Shown here in pieces: positions 1 to 10,061 of a stretch of DNA of 33,260 nt (positions within the stretch are counted from its first letter, which is position 1; every line of letters starts with the position of its first letter). The DNA is from Pochonia chlamydosporia 170. Lineage: Eukaryota > Ascomycota > Sordariomycetes > Hypocreales > Clavicipitaceae. The stretch spans positions 1 through 33,260 of the forward strand of contig NW_019154066.1 in NCBI RefSeq assembly GCF_001653235.2, read 5' to 3'. The position numbers and the translations under genes are program-made. The notes beneath the pieces were generated by a model. It had not been told where the DNA came from, did no database searches, and was given only the letters and a program-made list of their open reading frames with translations.

Positions 1-580
1 TCCGCGCACCGTCCGCCATGAAATCAAAAATAACTTTCGTATTCTGTAAATGCGGGTCGACCGGGGCGCATACGGTGGGCGATAGGGAGCACTGTTGCAA
101 AACCCACCGGTTGTTTCGTTTTAGGTTTAGGGTCTTACGTCCTAGTCATCTGGGTACTTCAGGTCGCCATCAAACATGTACGCGGATAGCAGCGGGCTCG
201 CGCGGGGCCTGCTGCCAGTCTATCTGATCACTTGGGACGACGTCAACTGTAAAATGGCGAACCATTTGCCGCTAGACAGATGATTTTCAGCGCCATATCG
301 CGAATTCGTTTCTCAACAATTCTCAATTGATCTTTCTATATAAAGTCAATACAAGAATTTCGGTTGCTATAGTCGCGATTTGAATGCACAATAGTGAAGG
401 ACGAGCTGGCGACAACGTTCATCTCGCGATGAGGATCACGATGGGTGGACGGAGAATCACCGCACCAACCCCGCTTCTGATCAGCAGCGGACAAGCGCAG
501 CAACCTCCTGTTTAAACCGGTCTAGCGACATCATCCACCGTAAAGGAAGGACGATGTTGTTTTGTTCTCCTTAATTAAAA
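1..580. other. No gene recognised left of MULE-1
   Basis: I see no coding signal here on either strand. A 69-codon frame near the left edge has no recognisable composition or motif. The stretch is the left flank of the MULE-1 element, whose inverted repeat begins directly after it. Confidence 0.5.
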
Positions 581-647
581 GAGCAGTGCTATTCGCACAG
601 ATACAAATCTCTATTTGCACAGATATGTGTCTCACTTTTGACTCACC
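581..647 (+). repeat. MULE-1 left terminal inverted repeat
   Basis: This 67-bp arm begins GAGCAGTGCTATTCGCACAG and is identical to the reverse complement of 4016-4082. It should be a transposase binding and cleavage end. Confidence 0.9.
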
Positions 648-841
648 CACCCCGCGCTGGCCACCATAGCCCAATCCTGTGCGATCAGCCTGCGACAGTC
701 AATTCCAATGCAACCGAATGAGGAAAAGGTAAACAGCTAAATCGAGGATCGTCAATCTCTCTCTACGCATAAATAGAAGCCGTTAACCCTACCACACAAT
801 CGTGACGTCCGCTGATACATCATTTCACCACGCCTGTCAAG

Positions 842-2285
842 ATGGACATATGCCGCCTTCTCAACGCACTAAGTCCCTCGCCAGGCCGGACCACTACGGC
901 CACCGCTGCTGCTGACGCCAATGACCCAACAGACGATGACTACACTGGGGCTACGATCCCACAACTGCCACCGTCGCCACTCTTTGACTCGTACGATGAC
1001 CTGTTTGCCTTCCTCCGCAACTTCCATCTTTCTAATGGCTCCGCAATAGTGAAAGCCTCCAGCTCCTCAAGGCGGATCATCGGGGGCTATCATCCAGCCA
1101 AGCTACATCGTCTTTAAGTGCGACCGCGGCCCACGACGGATGTCACAAAGCTCGGGACTCAGGAAGCCGTCATCACAGAAGCTTGATTGTCCCGTCAAAT
1201 CACGGCCAAGGCCACCAAATCGTCTACCAAGAAGTGGACGTATACGGTAGTTCATGGCCAGCATAACCACGGGCAGTCCCTTGATCCATCGGCGCACATT
1301 GTCTATCGCCGCCGCACGGTTGCTCAGCAGACAAAAGGAGCGAGAGCTAGCCAACGAGAATGGCATTAGGGCCCGCGAGATGGTTAGCATTGTTAGAAAA
1401 GCCGACAGCCCAGGCTATCACTATTTTCGCACACGAGATATCTACAATGATCGTCAAGCCATCAAACGCGAGCGACTTAACGGCCTTACAGCTACCCAAG
1501 CCTTCGTCAAGGAGCTTGAGAGCGGGGGTATTAGAGTCAGAACCTTGCGCGACGAAGATGACCGCGTCTGTGCCGTCTTTTGGACTTACGACTGGTGCCG
1601 CACAATGTGGAAGAAGTTTCCGGTGGTGCTCGGTTTAGACAACACGCACAAGACCAACCGCTTTAGGTTACATCTATTTCAAGCCACACGGTGTAACGGA
1701 TCAGAAGTCCCTGGCTAACTTCGCATTCGGCCTTATAAACGGCGAAAAGGAGCACCACTTCCAGTGGTCTATGTGACCGACTTGACGAGCTTCTGCATCG
1801 ACATTGGGGCTGACACGCCAGGAGGTTATATCACCAGACAAGGAACAGGCTCTCCGCACAGCCCTCATGAGCACCTTTCCAGGTGCCCAACAGCAGCTAT
1901 GCGTATATCACATCTTGGCGAACGTCCGAGCTAAAATTAACGCTCGCTGGAAGGGCACCGAGGGCGACGATGATGACGATATTAGTGTTAAGTCTGATAA
2001 TAACGTAAACGCCCTTTCCGCTCATACCTAAGACGACAAGACAACCGCAACCAGCTCCAGCCAGAGCTAGATCTTGATGTCACCGCTAGGGGCAGTGTGC
2101 AAGACGAGGCAGAGGAGGGGCTTGCGAACCCCTCTGATGACTACAGCCGTGAGGGGATGTTCAAAGCCTTCCGAGCTGTGGTCTATGCCGTTGATCACGA
2201 TAGTTCACTCGTGTCTTTGAACTGGAGGAGACGCTTCGCGATATATAAGTGTATTGCGTTGGCCATGCTATGGTATATGTTTTAA
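842..2285 (+). pseudogene. MULE transposase, decayed (FAR1-type DNA-binding domain plus DDE core)
   Basis: Homology to a MULE transposase runs through at least four plus-strand frame segments. From 842 the frame opens with a low-complexity N-terminus, then a FAR1/GCM-like block (LFDSYDDLFAFLRNF). It shifts near 1085 to SYIVFKCDRG, and again before the segment NENGIRAREMVSIV at about 1345. The DDE core is recognisable at about 1637-1690 as LDNTHKTNRFRLHLFQ. After another break, a segment at about 1805-1975 holds ISPDKEQAL and PGAQQQLCVYHILANV, matching the second acidic block and the Cys/His block of MULE-2 in this window. A last acidic segment (2097-2215) fades out. The C-terminal SWIM zinc finger is missing. 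The element cannot encode its own transposase. Confidence 0.8.
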
Positions 2286-3325
2286 TGTTTTTCTGGTTTT
2301 TATCGAAACTTTGGTTTTTTTTTTTTTTTCAGGTCAATCTCGGAGACCCACATGCACGGTTCGAAGTACCCTTGTGACTCACGGGAGCTATTTATCAGCT
2401 CGTCAACGAATGATTTACTAGTCCGTTATATTCAGGGTGCAGACGATTCAAGGTATAATCTAGCATGGCATGGCGCAAGCTTGATCAGATACATTCAGCC
2501 TTCTTTTCGGTATCGGATCTTTGGCCTCGCCTCCTGATTATGCGTCGAGTAGCCCAATTACCGTGATACCCCTGGCATCGGCAACTTCTGAGCAGGCTTC
2601 AATACGGCTCTGTCCATGCAGACCTTGGCTATCTTTTGTTCCAGCCGTTTGTAACACGCCCTGATGACGTGTACAGATTCCGTCTTATCGTTGTGTTTGT
2701 CGAGTAATCTTTTTTTCAGATTGCAGTCGTCAGCTATGACCTTGTCATCAGTGTCAGTTCTGTCAGGAACTCATATCACATATTCATGTCCTTATCTGAA
2801 CTTGCTGATATAGAGCTCTTAGATTCCGACGTTATCTGTTGACGCTCGGGCTAGTGCCTGATCGTGCATGCGCGCCACAAGAAGCTAGGTCCCATACTGT
2901 AAGTCGCGGATTTGACACTTCAAGACAGTTGCTATCAGTCCGTATGCATTGATTGTGCGGACTGATGAATCTGTATGCGGTCCTGAAGATGGAGTCAGCA
3001 GGCATTCGCACTTTAGCCGTTGGTGTGGCTCGATCAAGTCCGTTTGGTACAGTGTCATCTGGCCTGGAACGCTGGATTAAACTTGCGAGTATCGCCGTTT
3101 TGACTGCTTCTTCAACTTAGATGACGCTATCATGCGCAATCGTCACTGAGGAATAGCTCGCGAGTCTGGCGGGCTATGTAGAAGTCTGTGACAGGCAGCC
3201 TGGCACTGAGAGGTCTGCACATTACAGTAAGCGTCAAGAGTTCAGCGAGAGCTATTATTCCCAGGTTATATGATCGGCTGTGATATTTGAACACGGAAAC
3301 CAGAAAGACAGAAGGTCCTCCAGAA
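2286..3325. other. Non-coding interior of MULE-1
   Basis: No protein homology is visible here on either strand. A run of T residues sits at about 2317-2331. Given the truncated transposase to the left, this probably replaces or has lost the 3' coding part of the element. Confidence 0.5.
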
Positions 3326-3575
3326 CGGAGGTCGGACGAGCACTCATGGAGATCAGGACCGTCCGTACAGATTCGTCAGTCAGTGCATTTCATCAACCAG
3401 GCATTCCATAGATGGTCTGATTTAATCTGAATCTTAGGGTTTCAATGATCGTGGCCGATAACGGTCCGTTAGTTCGCGAGCTTCTGTCTGCGTGACGTTG
3501 TCACACTTGTGTATGTACGCACTGTGCGTGCTAATCTCGTCGATGAATGTTGATCACCAGTTCGTAACTTCGCTG
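3326..3575 (+). repeat. MULE-1 internal direct repeat, copy 1
   Basis: Copy 1 of a diverged, about 240-bp direct repeat. It shares with copy 2 (3741-3975) the ordered anchors GCACTCATGG, CCAGGCATTCCATAG, TTAGGGTTTCAATGATC (TAAGGGTTTCAATGATC in copy 2), a stretch rich in TGTGTATGT/CTGTGCGTGCT, and CACCAGTT(C/T)GTAACTT. Confidence 0.7.
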
Positions 3576-3740
3576 GCCTGGGCGAGGACTATGTCTATGT
3601 GTTGTGAACAAACAGGGTTGTGGTTTGGAACTAGCCAGTCTTAGACGCAGGAGCTTGGTATAACCTGTCGATCTAAGCTACATTTCATGAGAGTAACTTA
3701 CGGTAAACCGAGGTTCAGACGATAATATCGCCACAGAGAG

Positions 3741-3975
3741 GAGGAGGGAGGGCGGCACTCATGGGTCAGGGACACGAATCCGACAGGACACTTCGTCGTC
3801 GTGATGCTTCACAACCCAGGCATTCCATAGAAATATGATAATTAAATTGATTTAAGGGTTTCAATGATCTGGTTAACCCGTGTGTTTCGCAGTGTGTCGT
3901 CGTACGTGTCACTGTGTATGTCGCTGTGCGTGCTGTCGTGATCAAGTTGATGCCACCAGTTTGTAACTTTCCGCC
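3741..3975 (+). repeat. MULE-1 internal direct repeat, copy 2
   Basis: Copy 2 of the internal direct repeat, ending about 40 bp before the right TIR. It differs from copy 1 by many substitutions and small indels, so the duplication is old. No coding potential is visible in either copy. Confidence 0.7.
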
Positions 3976-4015
3976 TGCACTGCGCAACATTCCTAATGGT
4001 GACCAGGGTGGGTTA

Positions 4016-4082
4016 GGTGAGTCAAAAGTGAGACACATATCTGTGCAAATAGAGATTTGTATCTGTGCGAATAGCACTGCTC
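4016..4082 (-). repeat. MULE-1 right terminal inverted repeat
   Basis: Exact 67-bp reverse complement of the left arm at 581-647. Confidence 0.9.
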
Positions 4083-4483
4083 ACCTAAAATTGGAAAGGA
4101 ACGGCCATTTGATCTGATTAATTTCTTCAACGGCCTAAGCTAGGAACGGCGCAGCGTGTGATGTTTGGTCACTTTGCCTCGACAGGCCATTCGGTGCCTG
4201 GCCGAAACGCCGAAGTGGCTTTGCTGTGCCTCGAAACTTGCTGGCCGGAGCAGATTATGTTCTCGGCATTGTCTTGTTCATGTCATGTCTGGAGACAGTG
4301 GTTTCCAAATGGCGTACTGGTGGCCGGAAAGTCTGACTCATTGAGTTATCGCGCAAAACATCCCAGTTGAAACCCCCCACCCAATCCCCTCGTTACTTTG
4401 GATCCCCATTTTTCACTCACACATTTCTTTGTTGTCAATGATCGGCGCCCGCCCAGGTCTGCAAAACCCGCTACAGTCACTGT
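4083..4483. other. Spacer between MULE-1 and hAT-A
   Basis: No gene, RNA or repeat is recognised in these 400 bp. Confidence 0.4.
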
Positions 4484-7400
4484 CAAGGGTGTAAACCACT
4501 CAACTCAACCCACAAATTGCTTCAGTTGCGTTGAGTTGACCTGGTCAACGAGATACAGCCGTGGATTGACAAAATGTGTGCCTAATGGACATTGACGTCC
4601 ATCAGTTGACTGATTAGTCATTCAGGCTGTGGCCATTTTCCCTCTCTCATTCACTACTTGTACTTCTAATTTTGCGATCACGCGGTGTCGTCTACCTCAT
4701 CAGAGTTATCACCCGAACTCTCCCCCCCATCAGTATCTTCTACGGGCTCCTCACCGTCAACAGTCTCAACGGGAAGAAGCAGTACGTCTAGGTCGTCGAT
4801 TACCCCAGCTCTCAACCACGACCGTAGCACTTGGCACATTCCTATGATATCAGCATCAAGCCGGCTTCGCAGCGGTGTTACCATGCGTCCCGCTGCCGCA
4901 AACAATCTCTCACACTCAGCTGACATTGGCTGAATCGTAAGGAAGTCCAGCGCCATTCGCGACAGGCGTGGATATCGTCGTCGGCGCTCATGCCAGTACG
5001 TTATCGGATCTCTAATGTCGCTGTCCCCATCCTCTCTCGAATGACTGCCATAATTCCAGTTCGTCAACGTCCACATCTATGCGGGCGGGCGACGACTCTT
5101 CCTCTTTAACCCTGCCACATCTAGAGACTGGCCGAGTGCGTTCACAATACGCCTGAAAAGGGTTGTAGTACTTGCGCTGCCGCTTAGCTGCCGGTTCGTG
5201 GACCACGGGGCTTGAGTCTATTTGCAGGTCGCGATATTCCGTTTCCCACACTTCTCGAACCATTTGCTTCGCCTTCGTCACCCATTTCGTATTGTCCTTC
5301 CACTCGTTCTCGAAATATCCCCATCGGAAAGCCGGATGCAGGGCCAAAGCCGTATAATAAATTGGTGTCTCGTCCAACGCGCAGTAATACTTGTTCAGCT
5401 TCTCCCATCCCAAGTTGATGTTAATTCTGAAATGCTCCGGGTCAGGTATTCCAGACGCAAGCTGCTTATACTCTTCGAGGACCTCTAGAAGGAACTCAAA
5501 TCCTTGAATGACTTCCCACACATTCCCGTAGGAGCCCACCCATCCACCTTTGCGCTTGCGCTGCTGACCATCGCCTTCTAGAGTCTTGACGGCATCTTCG
5601 TAGAACCCAAGAAGTGTAGCGAGATGCTCAAGGACGGTCCAGTCATGAGCCGTCAACTGGTTTTCTTCCAAGCAAATCCGCGGCTCCTTGGCCGACTTCC
5701 TTAAAATGCCTGTCCTCTTTGACCTGTTATCTTGCTCCCATTGCTGGCGATGCTTCAATATAAGCTGCTCAAGGTATGGACGGAGAGTAATGGCTCGCCT
5801 TATCATATATAGTTGAGAAAGCCATCGTGTATCGTTGTCAATGATTAGATCGAGTGTCTTGCTTGCTCTGACCCTAACATCAGCCGACATGTCGAATTCT
5901 GACCGCTGTATACTTCACAGGAGGTAAGTAAGCTGATCCGACCTCCTAATATCTACGACTAGATTGTGCAACTTTCCGACGGGTCCCTTGCGCCGCCAAA
6001 GCGTGTGCTCTGCCTCAGATAAGGCTGCTGCACCTGACAGCTGCTCTTCAAACGCCTCAACGTTGTGGCCAAAAAGAAGAGCTTTCGCGGAGAGGTTTAG
6101 AGTGTGGCCGAAACAGCGGCCACGCCTCGTCGATCCCATGAAGCCAAGCTCGCCACTAATTACTTCCATCGCTTTGTCATTGCTCTCTGCATTATCTAAT
6201 GTGAAGTACCCAACCCTATCCTTAATTCCATACGCGTCAAGGACGTCAAGTATTTCTGCCGCAATATTGTGCCCAAAATGGCGCGTTCGCAGCTCAGGGA
6301 CGCCAAGCACTAGCTTTCGCGGCTGACTGTTCTCGTCCCGAAAGAAGCAAGCAACTCCGTACAGACTGTGTCTATTCCCTGACTTCCATCCGTCAAATGA
6401 GACATGAATCAGGCCCGATGACTGCCGCAAAACCTCTGCAACCTTACTTTTATGTGTTTCGTAGGCCGAGAGAACTTTCCGGCGAATAGTCGGCCTCGTA
6501 ATGTTGGCGTCGGTTATCTTCACAAGGGGATTGAGATATTCGAATATTCTTCGCAGTCTTCCTTGTTCACAAACAGTAAAAGAGTGATTCTCCTCAATGA
6601 TCCATTCGAGTAGAAGTCGTTGGAAGTACTTCCGGTCGAAGCCTTGAACGAGCTTATTCGCAATGTCTTGCTCGCGTGGGAGCCTTGTATCGAGTTTCAT
6701 CACATCAGCAATAGACCTCTGGTCCCTGTTCCTTACCTTTTCTGCTTGTTTTTGAGCCGACGATTTTGTCGCCTCGCCGGGTGCGCATATTCTGTGATCC
6801 TTGAACAGATGAGCATTCGCGTTCTGAATGCCCTTTTCCGCAAAGCTCCTGGGTATTGGACGCCTGCTTTGGATGCAACGTTTGCAGACCCACCGACGAT
6901 TACCATTGGCACCCTGGATATCAAAACCAAAGTCCCATACCCAAGAGGAAGTGTCTCGTACACGTTGTGACCAAATGTGATCGGGGAAACGGCGCCAAAG
7001 ATATTGGTGGTCCGGGTCTTGAATTGGTGATTCCGATCGCGCGCTCGGGGCAGGCGTTGCTAGGCATGAATCTGCGGGTGTTGTGCGAGACAACGTTTCG
7101 ATTCCATTGCTCAACCATGGTGTGGCAGATTCCATTACATCGAACTGTGGCGAGAAGCACTGTTTGCGATGCTTCAGCTTCAGTCGGAATCAGAGAACAC
7201 GCTCAACCCATTAAAGTCGCGGTCGCGAGGTCGACAGGTCGCGTTTGGGCTTGAGGCTTGACCTCCTTGGGCTTAGCGCGGCAGCAATGGCCTGGCTGAA
7301 AGGTTGGGTTAAGGAGTGAAGCCGTCAAAGCCGATGCTCCCAGCGAACCTCCTACCCTAAATCAACAGACTTCAACTGTTCAACTGTTCAATCAACTGAA

Positions 7401-7515
7401 CATTATTATGGATTGACAAGTTAGGTAATCAGGCCTGCAGTTGATTGAGTTGAGTTGACGTCGCTGGTCAATTAGGTCAACCCGGTTGAATGACGTTGAG
7501 TGGTTTCCACCCTTG
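4484..7515 (-). mobile_element. hAT-A: hAT transposon with broken transposase
   Basis: The ends are 21-bp inverted repeats at 4484-4504 and 7495-7515 (CAAGGGTG(T/G)AAACCACTCAA), differing at one base. Between them lies a minus-strand hAT transposase. Inside both ends are clustered short motifs with the core TCAACT or AGTTGA, at about 4498-4620 and 7362-7500, as expected of hAT subterminal transposase-binding sites. The element spans 3032 bp. No 8-bp target duplication is evident: GTCACTGT on the left against CTCTCAAG on the right. That suggests mutation of the flanks or recombination between copies. Confidence 0.8.
4678..7135 (-). pseudogene. hAT-A transposase, one nonsense codon and one frameshift
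   Basis: The protein reads from ATG at 7135 down to 4678. It shows a BED-like zinc finger (WVCKRC followed by HLFKDH), then the RNase-H fold with HVSFDGW and FTLDNAESND, each carrying a catalytic Asp, then CFGHTLNLSAKALLF, and finally the hAT C-terminal dimerisation block YPRLSRMALDFLTI...MSAECERLF. It aligns end to end with the open hAT-C protein of this window. Two lesions stand out. A TGA at 5915-5917 falls in frame where hAT-C has Lys, and the reading frame continues correctly on both sides. A one-base indel near 5040 moves the last 120 or so residues to another frame. Functional protein is not expected from this copy. Confidence 0.88.
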
Positions 7516-7535
7516 CTCTCAAGCGCGACAAAGTT

Positions 7536-7831
7536 AACGACCAAAGCAGCCTGTCGCATTCCAAGAACGGGACGAGCTTGATCAGTATCTTTTAGAGCCT
7601 CTGGTGGACAACATTGCATACAAAGCAGACCCAATTGCTTGGTGGAGGGATGTTGGCGATGTGCGCTTTCCTCGGCTGTCTCACGCGGTTACCGACCCCC
7701 TCACCACGACGCTGTCCCCCGCGGAAACTGAGAGAGATTTGAGCAGTTGCGGGAGTACGTTAAGGCCATTCAGATCTCTCGCCTACGACGCTATACAGGG
7801 CCATGGTTCAGAGTTTTCGTTGTTGGAGTAA
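7536..7831 (+). pseudogene. hAT C-terminal fragment (hAT-E relic)
   Basis: A plus-strand open segment reads QERDELDQYLLEPLV, then DPIAWWRDV, RFPRLSHAVTDPLT and LSPAETERDLSS, ending at a stop at 7829-7831. The order (linker, WW, RFPRLS, S.AE.ER.LSS) is that of the hAT C-terminal dimerisation domain, diverged from hAT-A to hAT-D. No start codon, BED finger or catalytic domain precedes it; it begins about 20 bp outside the right end of hAT-A. It is probably the remains of an older hAT that hAT-A landed beside or in. The S.AE.ER motif supports the assignment; the exact family is unknown. Confidence 0.6.
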
Positions 7832-8098
7832 GCTGATATTTATCAGCCTACATATTTTCCCTTAGTCTCCTCGGAGGGGAACAACTGGAGGGAAGTTCTT
7901 CAATTGGTAGGCAGGGTTAATCTAAATGGGGAAAACGAGTAGTAATATTGATCGATTTGATCGTCATTCAATTCCGAAGCTCGTCTAAACCTAGCTATGC
8001 TCTTATCCAAAACGCCCCACTCCTCGGTGTCAATAGAGTTCAACCTGCGGAATTCGTCCAAGCAAGCAAGAAATATCGACATTTTCGTAAACACAATC
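7832..8098 (-). other. Region downstream of the bZIP gene, possible lost C-terminal exon
   Basis: On the minus strand a 64-codon frame at 7900-8094 (containing EEWGVLDKSIARFRRASELN) has protein-like composition. It lies in a different frame just after the bZIP stop at 8099. It could be a further exon or the frameshifted end of that gene. I could not find a splice pair that joins them convincingly. Confidence 0.3.
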
Positions 8099-8764
8099 CT
8101 ATCTCCTCGACACCGAAGACCCCTGATTTTGTTGTCCCGTACCTGTGTGCGGCAACTTGCTGCTGCTGTTGTTGTTGGTCATGGGCATCATTTGGTTTTC
8201 CGCGTACCAGAAGTCTGTTGGCGGCGATACGGTGTTGACAGGAGCTGCATTGATGGGTACGTTGGCCTGCTGGCATGCCGGTTGATACGGGAAAGACGGT
8301 AGCGCCAGACAGAGATCTGAAAGGTGCTCATCGACGTAGTTTAACCCTCGGGACGCCGTCCATGACACCTCGCCATTGCGAAGTGTGAGATACTTTCGAA
8401 GAAAGTTAACCTCATCTGTTAACTTTTGGTTTCTACGAGTCAATTCTTCGATAGTTTCATTCCTGTTGATCTGTGATATCAGATGTCTGATTTCACATTC
8501 AAGCCGTGCAATGTATTGCTTGGTCCTTTCTCGAGCGGCGCGCTGAGATACACGATCATTAGCCCGCTTGCGTGCTAGTTGCTCAGGGCTTAGATTCGTG
8601 GTAGTGCGAGGTTCTAGCAGAAGATTAGTATCTCAGACATGTTCTACATACGCGTTTTAATGCGGAAAGGGGGGAAGTGTAGCGACATTGCAAACTATTA
8701 GTAAACAAATACCTTTACGCCGAGCACTGGTGCTCGCTGTCGCCGGCCATTTTAGATCTGACAT
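8099..8764 (-). CDS. bZIP transcription factor, two exons
   Basis: This is the one likely host gene. The proposed start is ATG at 8764 (MSDLKWPATAS). Exon 1 ends at 8713; a 99-nt intron (8712-8614) begins GTATTTG, has a perfect TACTAAT branch site 12 nt before its end, and ends CTAG. Splicing joins the frame exactly into LSPEQLARKRANDRVSQRAA. This is a bZIP basic region (N-x7-R form: NDRVSQRAAR). It is followed by heptad-spaced hydrophobics (I, L, I, L, I, I, L, L) through HLISQINRNETIEELTRRNQKLTDE, a coiled coil. Such proteins bind DNA as dimers in the nucleus; the target is unknown. The C-terminus is Gln/Asn/Ser-rich and ends at a TAG at 8099-8101. The total is about 188 aa, short for fungal bZIPs, so the 3' end may be truncated. 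Confidence 0.7.
8614..8712 (-). other. Spliceosomal intron in the bZIP gene
   Basis: 99 nt with GT at 8712-8711, AG at 8615-8614 and branch sequence TACTAAT close to the 3' end. The exons join in phase (AAA-G|AA-CCT), placing the basic region directly in frame with the start codon. Confidence 0.75.
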
Positions 8765-9386
8765 GCTGAGAATGTAACTGGCAGTCGACAATCGTGCGTC
8801 GAAACGGTAACCATTCAAATATACGCGAATTGCTGTGGTCAGTCGTTTGCCTTTTGGATCTGTCATCGTACATGAGTTATAGGTTCTGCTTAGACCGGCG
8901 ATCATATCCATACCCATTTAAATAACCGATATGAACAATCGCTAGGTTTGGTTACCCCTAGCATGGGGTGTAATCGGCAGTGTTCAAAAGGAGAGTTAGA
9001 GGGAGTATTTTCTGCATCGAGATTGTACTTATTAAACGCTAGTGCGGCACCTGCAGCGACAAATTGACCATGCGGCATCTAAGCCCTCCAGAAGGAAGGG
9101 CAACGTCAGGATTTGGTCAGGCAATGTGCTCATGGGTTGTTCCGATGTCCAGAAGATATTTGGGCTTGGTTAGAGGAGCGAGCAAGGAGGAAAAACAATG
9201 GAATGTTGGGATGAGTGACGACGACCTCTGTCCATGCACCCAGGTAGCGGACTTCCCGCTGCTTTCACAGGTGTCCCTATTCTGTTTTATTACAACGCCT
9301 TTAAACTCTTGGTGCTAGCATGGTTTTGTGCGACAGCATTGTGTTACGGATTTGATGTCTAAATGGGCAGGCACGATTGGTATGTA
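8765..9386. other. Upstream region of the bZIP gene
   Basis: This presumably holds the bZIP promoter and 5' UTR. The bZIP exon-1 frame stays open upstream to 8917, so an earlier ATG is formally possible, but that extension looks non-coding. No transposon end is recognised here. Confidence 0.35.
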
Positions 9387-9620
9387 CTAAACTACAGGTA
9401 AGATAATATCGAGGCACGAACGAAGCGTGGCAAGATCCCCCGTCTCATTCGTAGCGTAAGCGAAGTATTCCCATCTCCCTGCGGCCAACTGGGGAGATGC
9501 ACACAACCTGGATCCAATGAATTCCTGCCGTTGCTGGGGGGTTACGTTTCTAGCCATGCCAAGTTCAGGGAACACTGCGTGGTATTCATGTAACCAGAAG
9601 TCAAGGGTTGCGCCACCCAA
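9387..9620 (-). CDS. Unassigned open frame, possible gene fragment
   Basis: A 77-codon minus-strand frame with balanced, protein-like composition (FWLHEYHAVFPELGMARNV, then GRWEYFAYATNETGDL, ending LDIILPVV and a stop). The nominal start is TTG, and the frame closes just upstream. The sequence before it in a neighbouring frame (VIFDNP) might continue the protein across a one-base indel. I do not recognise the family. It may be a relic of a host gene upstream of the bZIP gene, or a chance frame. Confidence 0.25.
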   Translation of the reverse strand: MGGATLDFWLHEYHAVFPELGMARNVTPQQRQEFIGSRLCASPQLAAGRWEYFAYATNETGDLATLRSCLDIILPVV

Positions 9621-9653
9621 GTAGTAAGGGGGTTGTCAAAAATGACCCACATG

Positions 9654-10061
9654 GTGTCTAGGTGAGAACTTCGTTTTAGACCTCTACTAACTATAAGAAC
9701 TCTCCTGCGTCAGGGAAGCTCACCTGCCAATAGATACGGCGGCACCAACATGCAGCGGCAATCACTTCCAAAAGCCACCTCCGAACAGCGTGGAGCTAAT
9801 TGGCCGAAACACATCCTCCTTACAAACAATGTATTTTAGTAGTTCCTGGCGCGAAGTTCACCGTGATTGATGGCAGGGCTGCACTACAAGGATTGCGGCA
9901 CGTGTAACCCCTGTCAAGACATAAATTAGAGCGCGGTGGGCTGCTCTCTGCCACGTGTAGTGCGCCGGGGTGCTTGATATCCACTTACTCACTAACACCC
10001 TGGAAGATCGAGCCGGGGGTTGCGAGACAGCAGCGAATAGCACAATAATGTGCTACGTAGC
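9654..10061. other. Spacer, nothing recognised
   Basis: No coding, RNA or repeat signal is seen on either strand. Confidence 0.35.

Larger units (their letters stand above)
581..4082 (+). mobile_element. MULE-1: Mutator-like element with long perfect TIRs
   Basis: A 67-bp sequence at 581-647 recurs as its exact reverse complement at 4016-4082. Weaker inverted similarity continues inward for roughly 20-40 bp (the motif CTGGCCACCAT on the left against CTGGTCACCAT on the right). Long TIRs like these are typical of Mutator-like elements. The left half holds a decayed MULE transposase on the plus strand. The right half, from about 2290 to 4015, is non-coding and includes an internal direct repeat. 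I found no clean 8-10 bp target duplication: the left flank ends TTAATTAAAA and the right flank begins ACCTAAAATT. The element spans 3502 bp. Confidence 0.85.

Noticed and set aside
18..227. 69-codon plus-strand frame at the left edge
   Set aside because: No domain, no neighbouring coding evidence, and Arg/Cys-rich composition typical of a chance frame.
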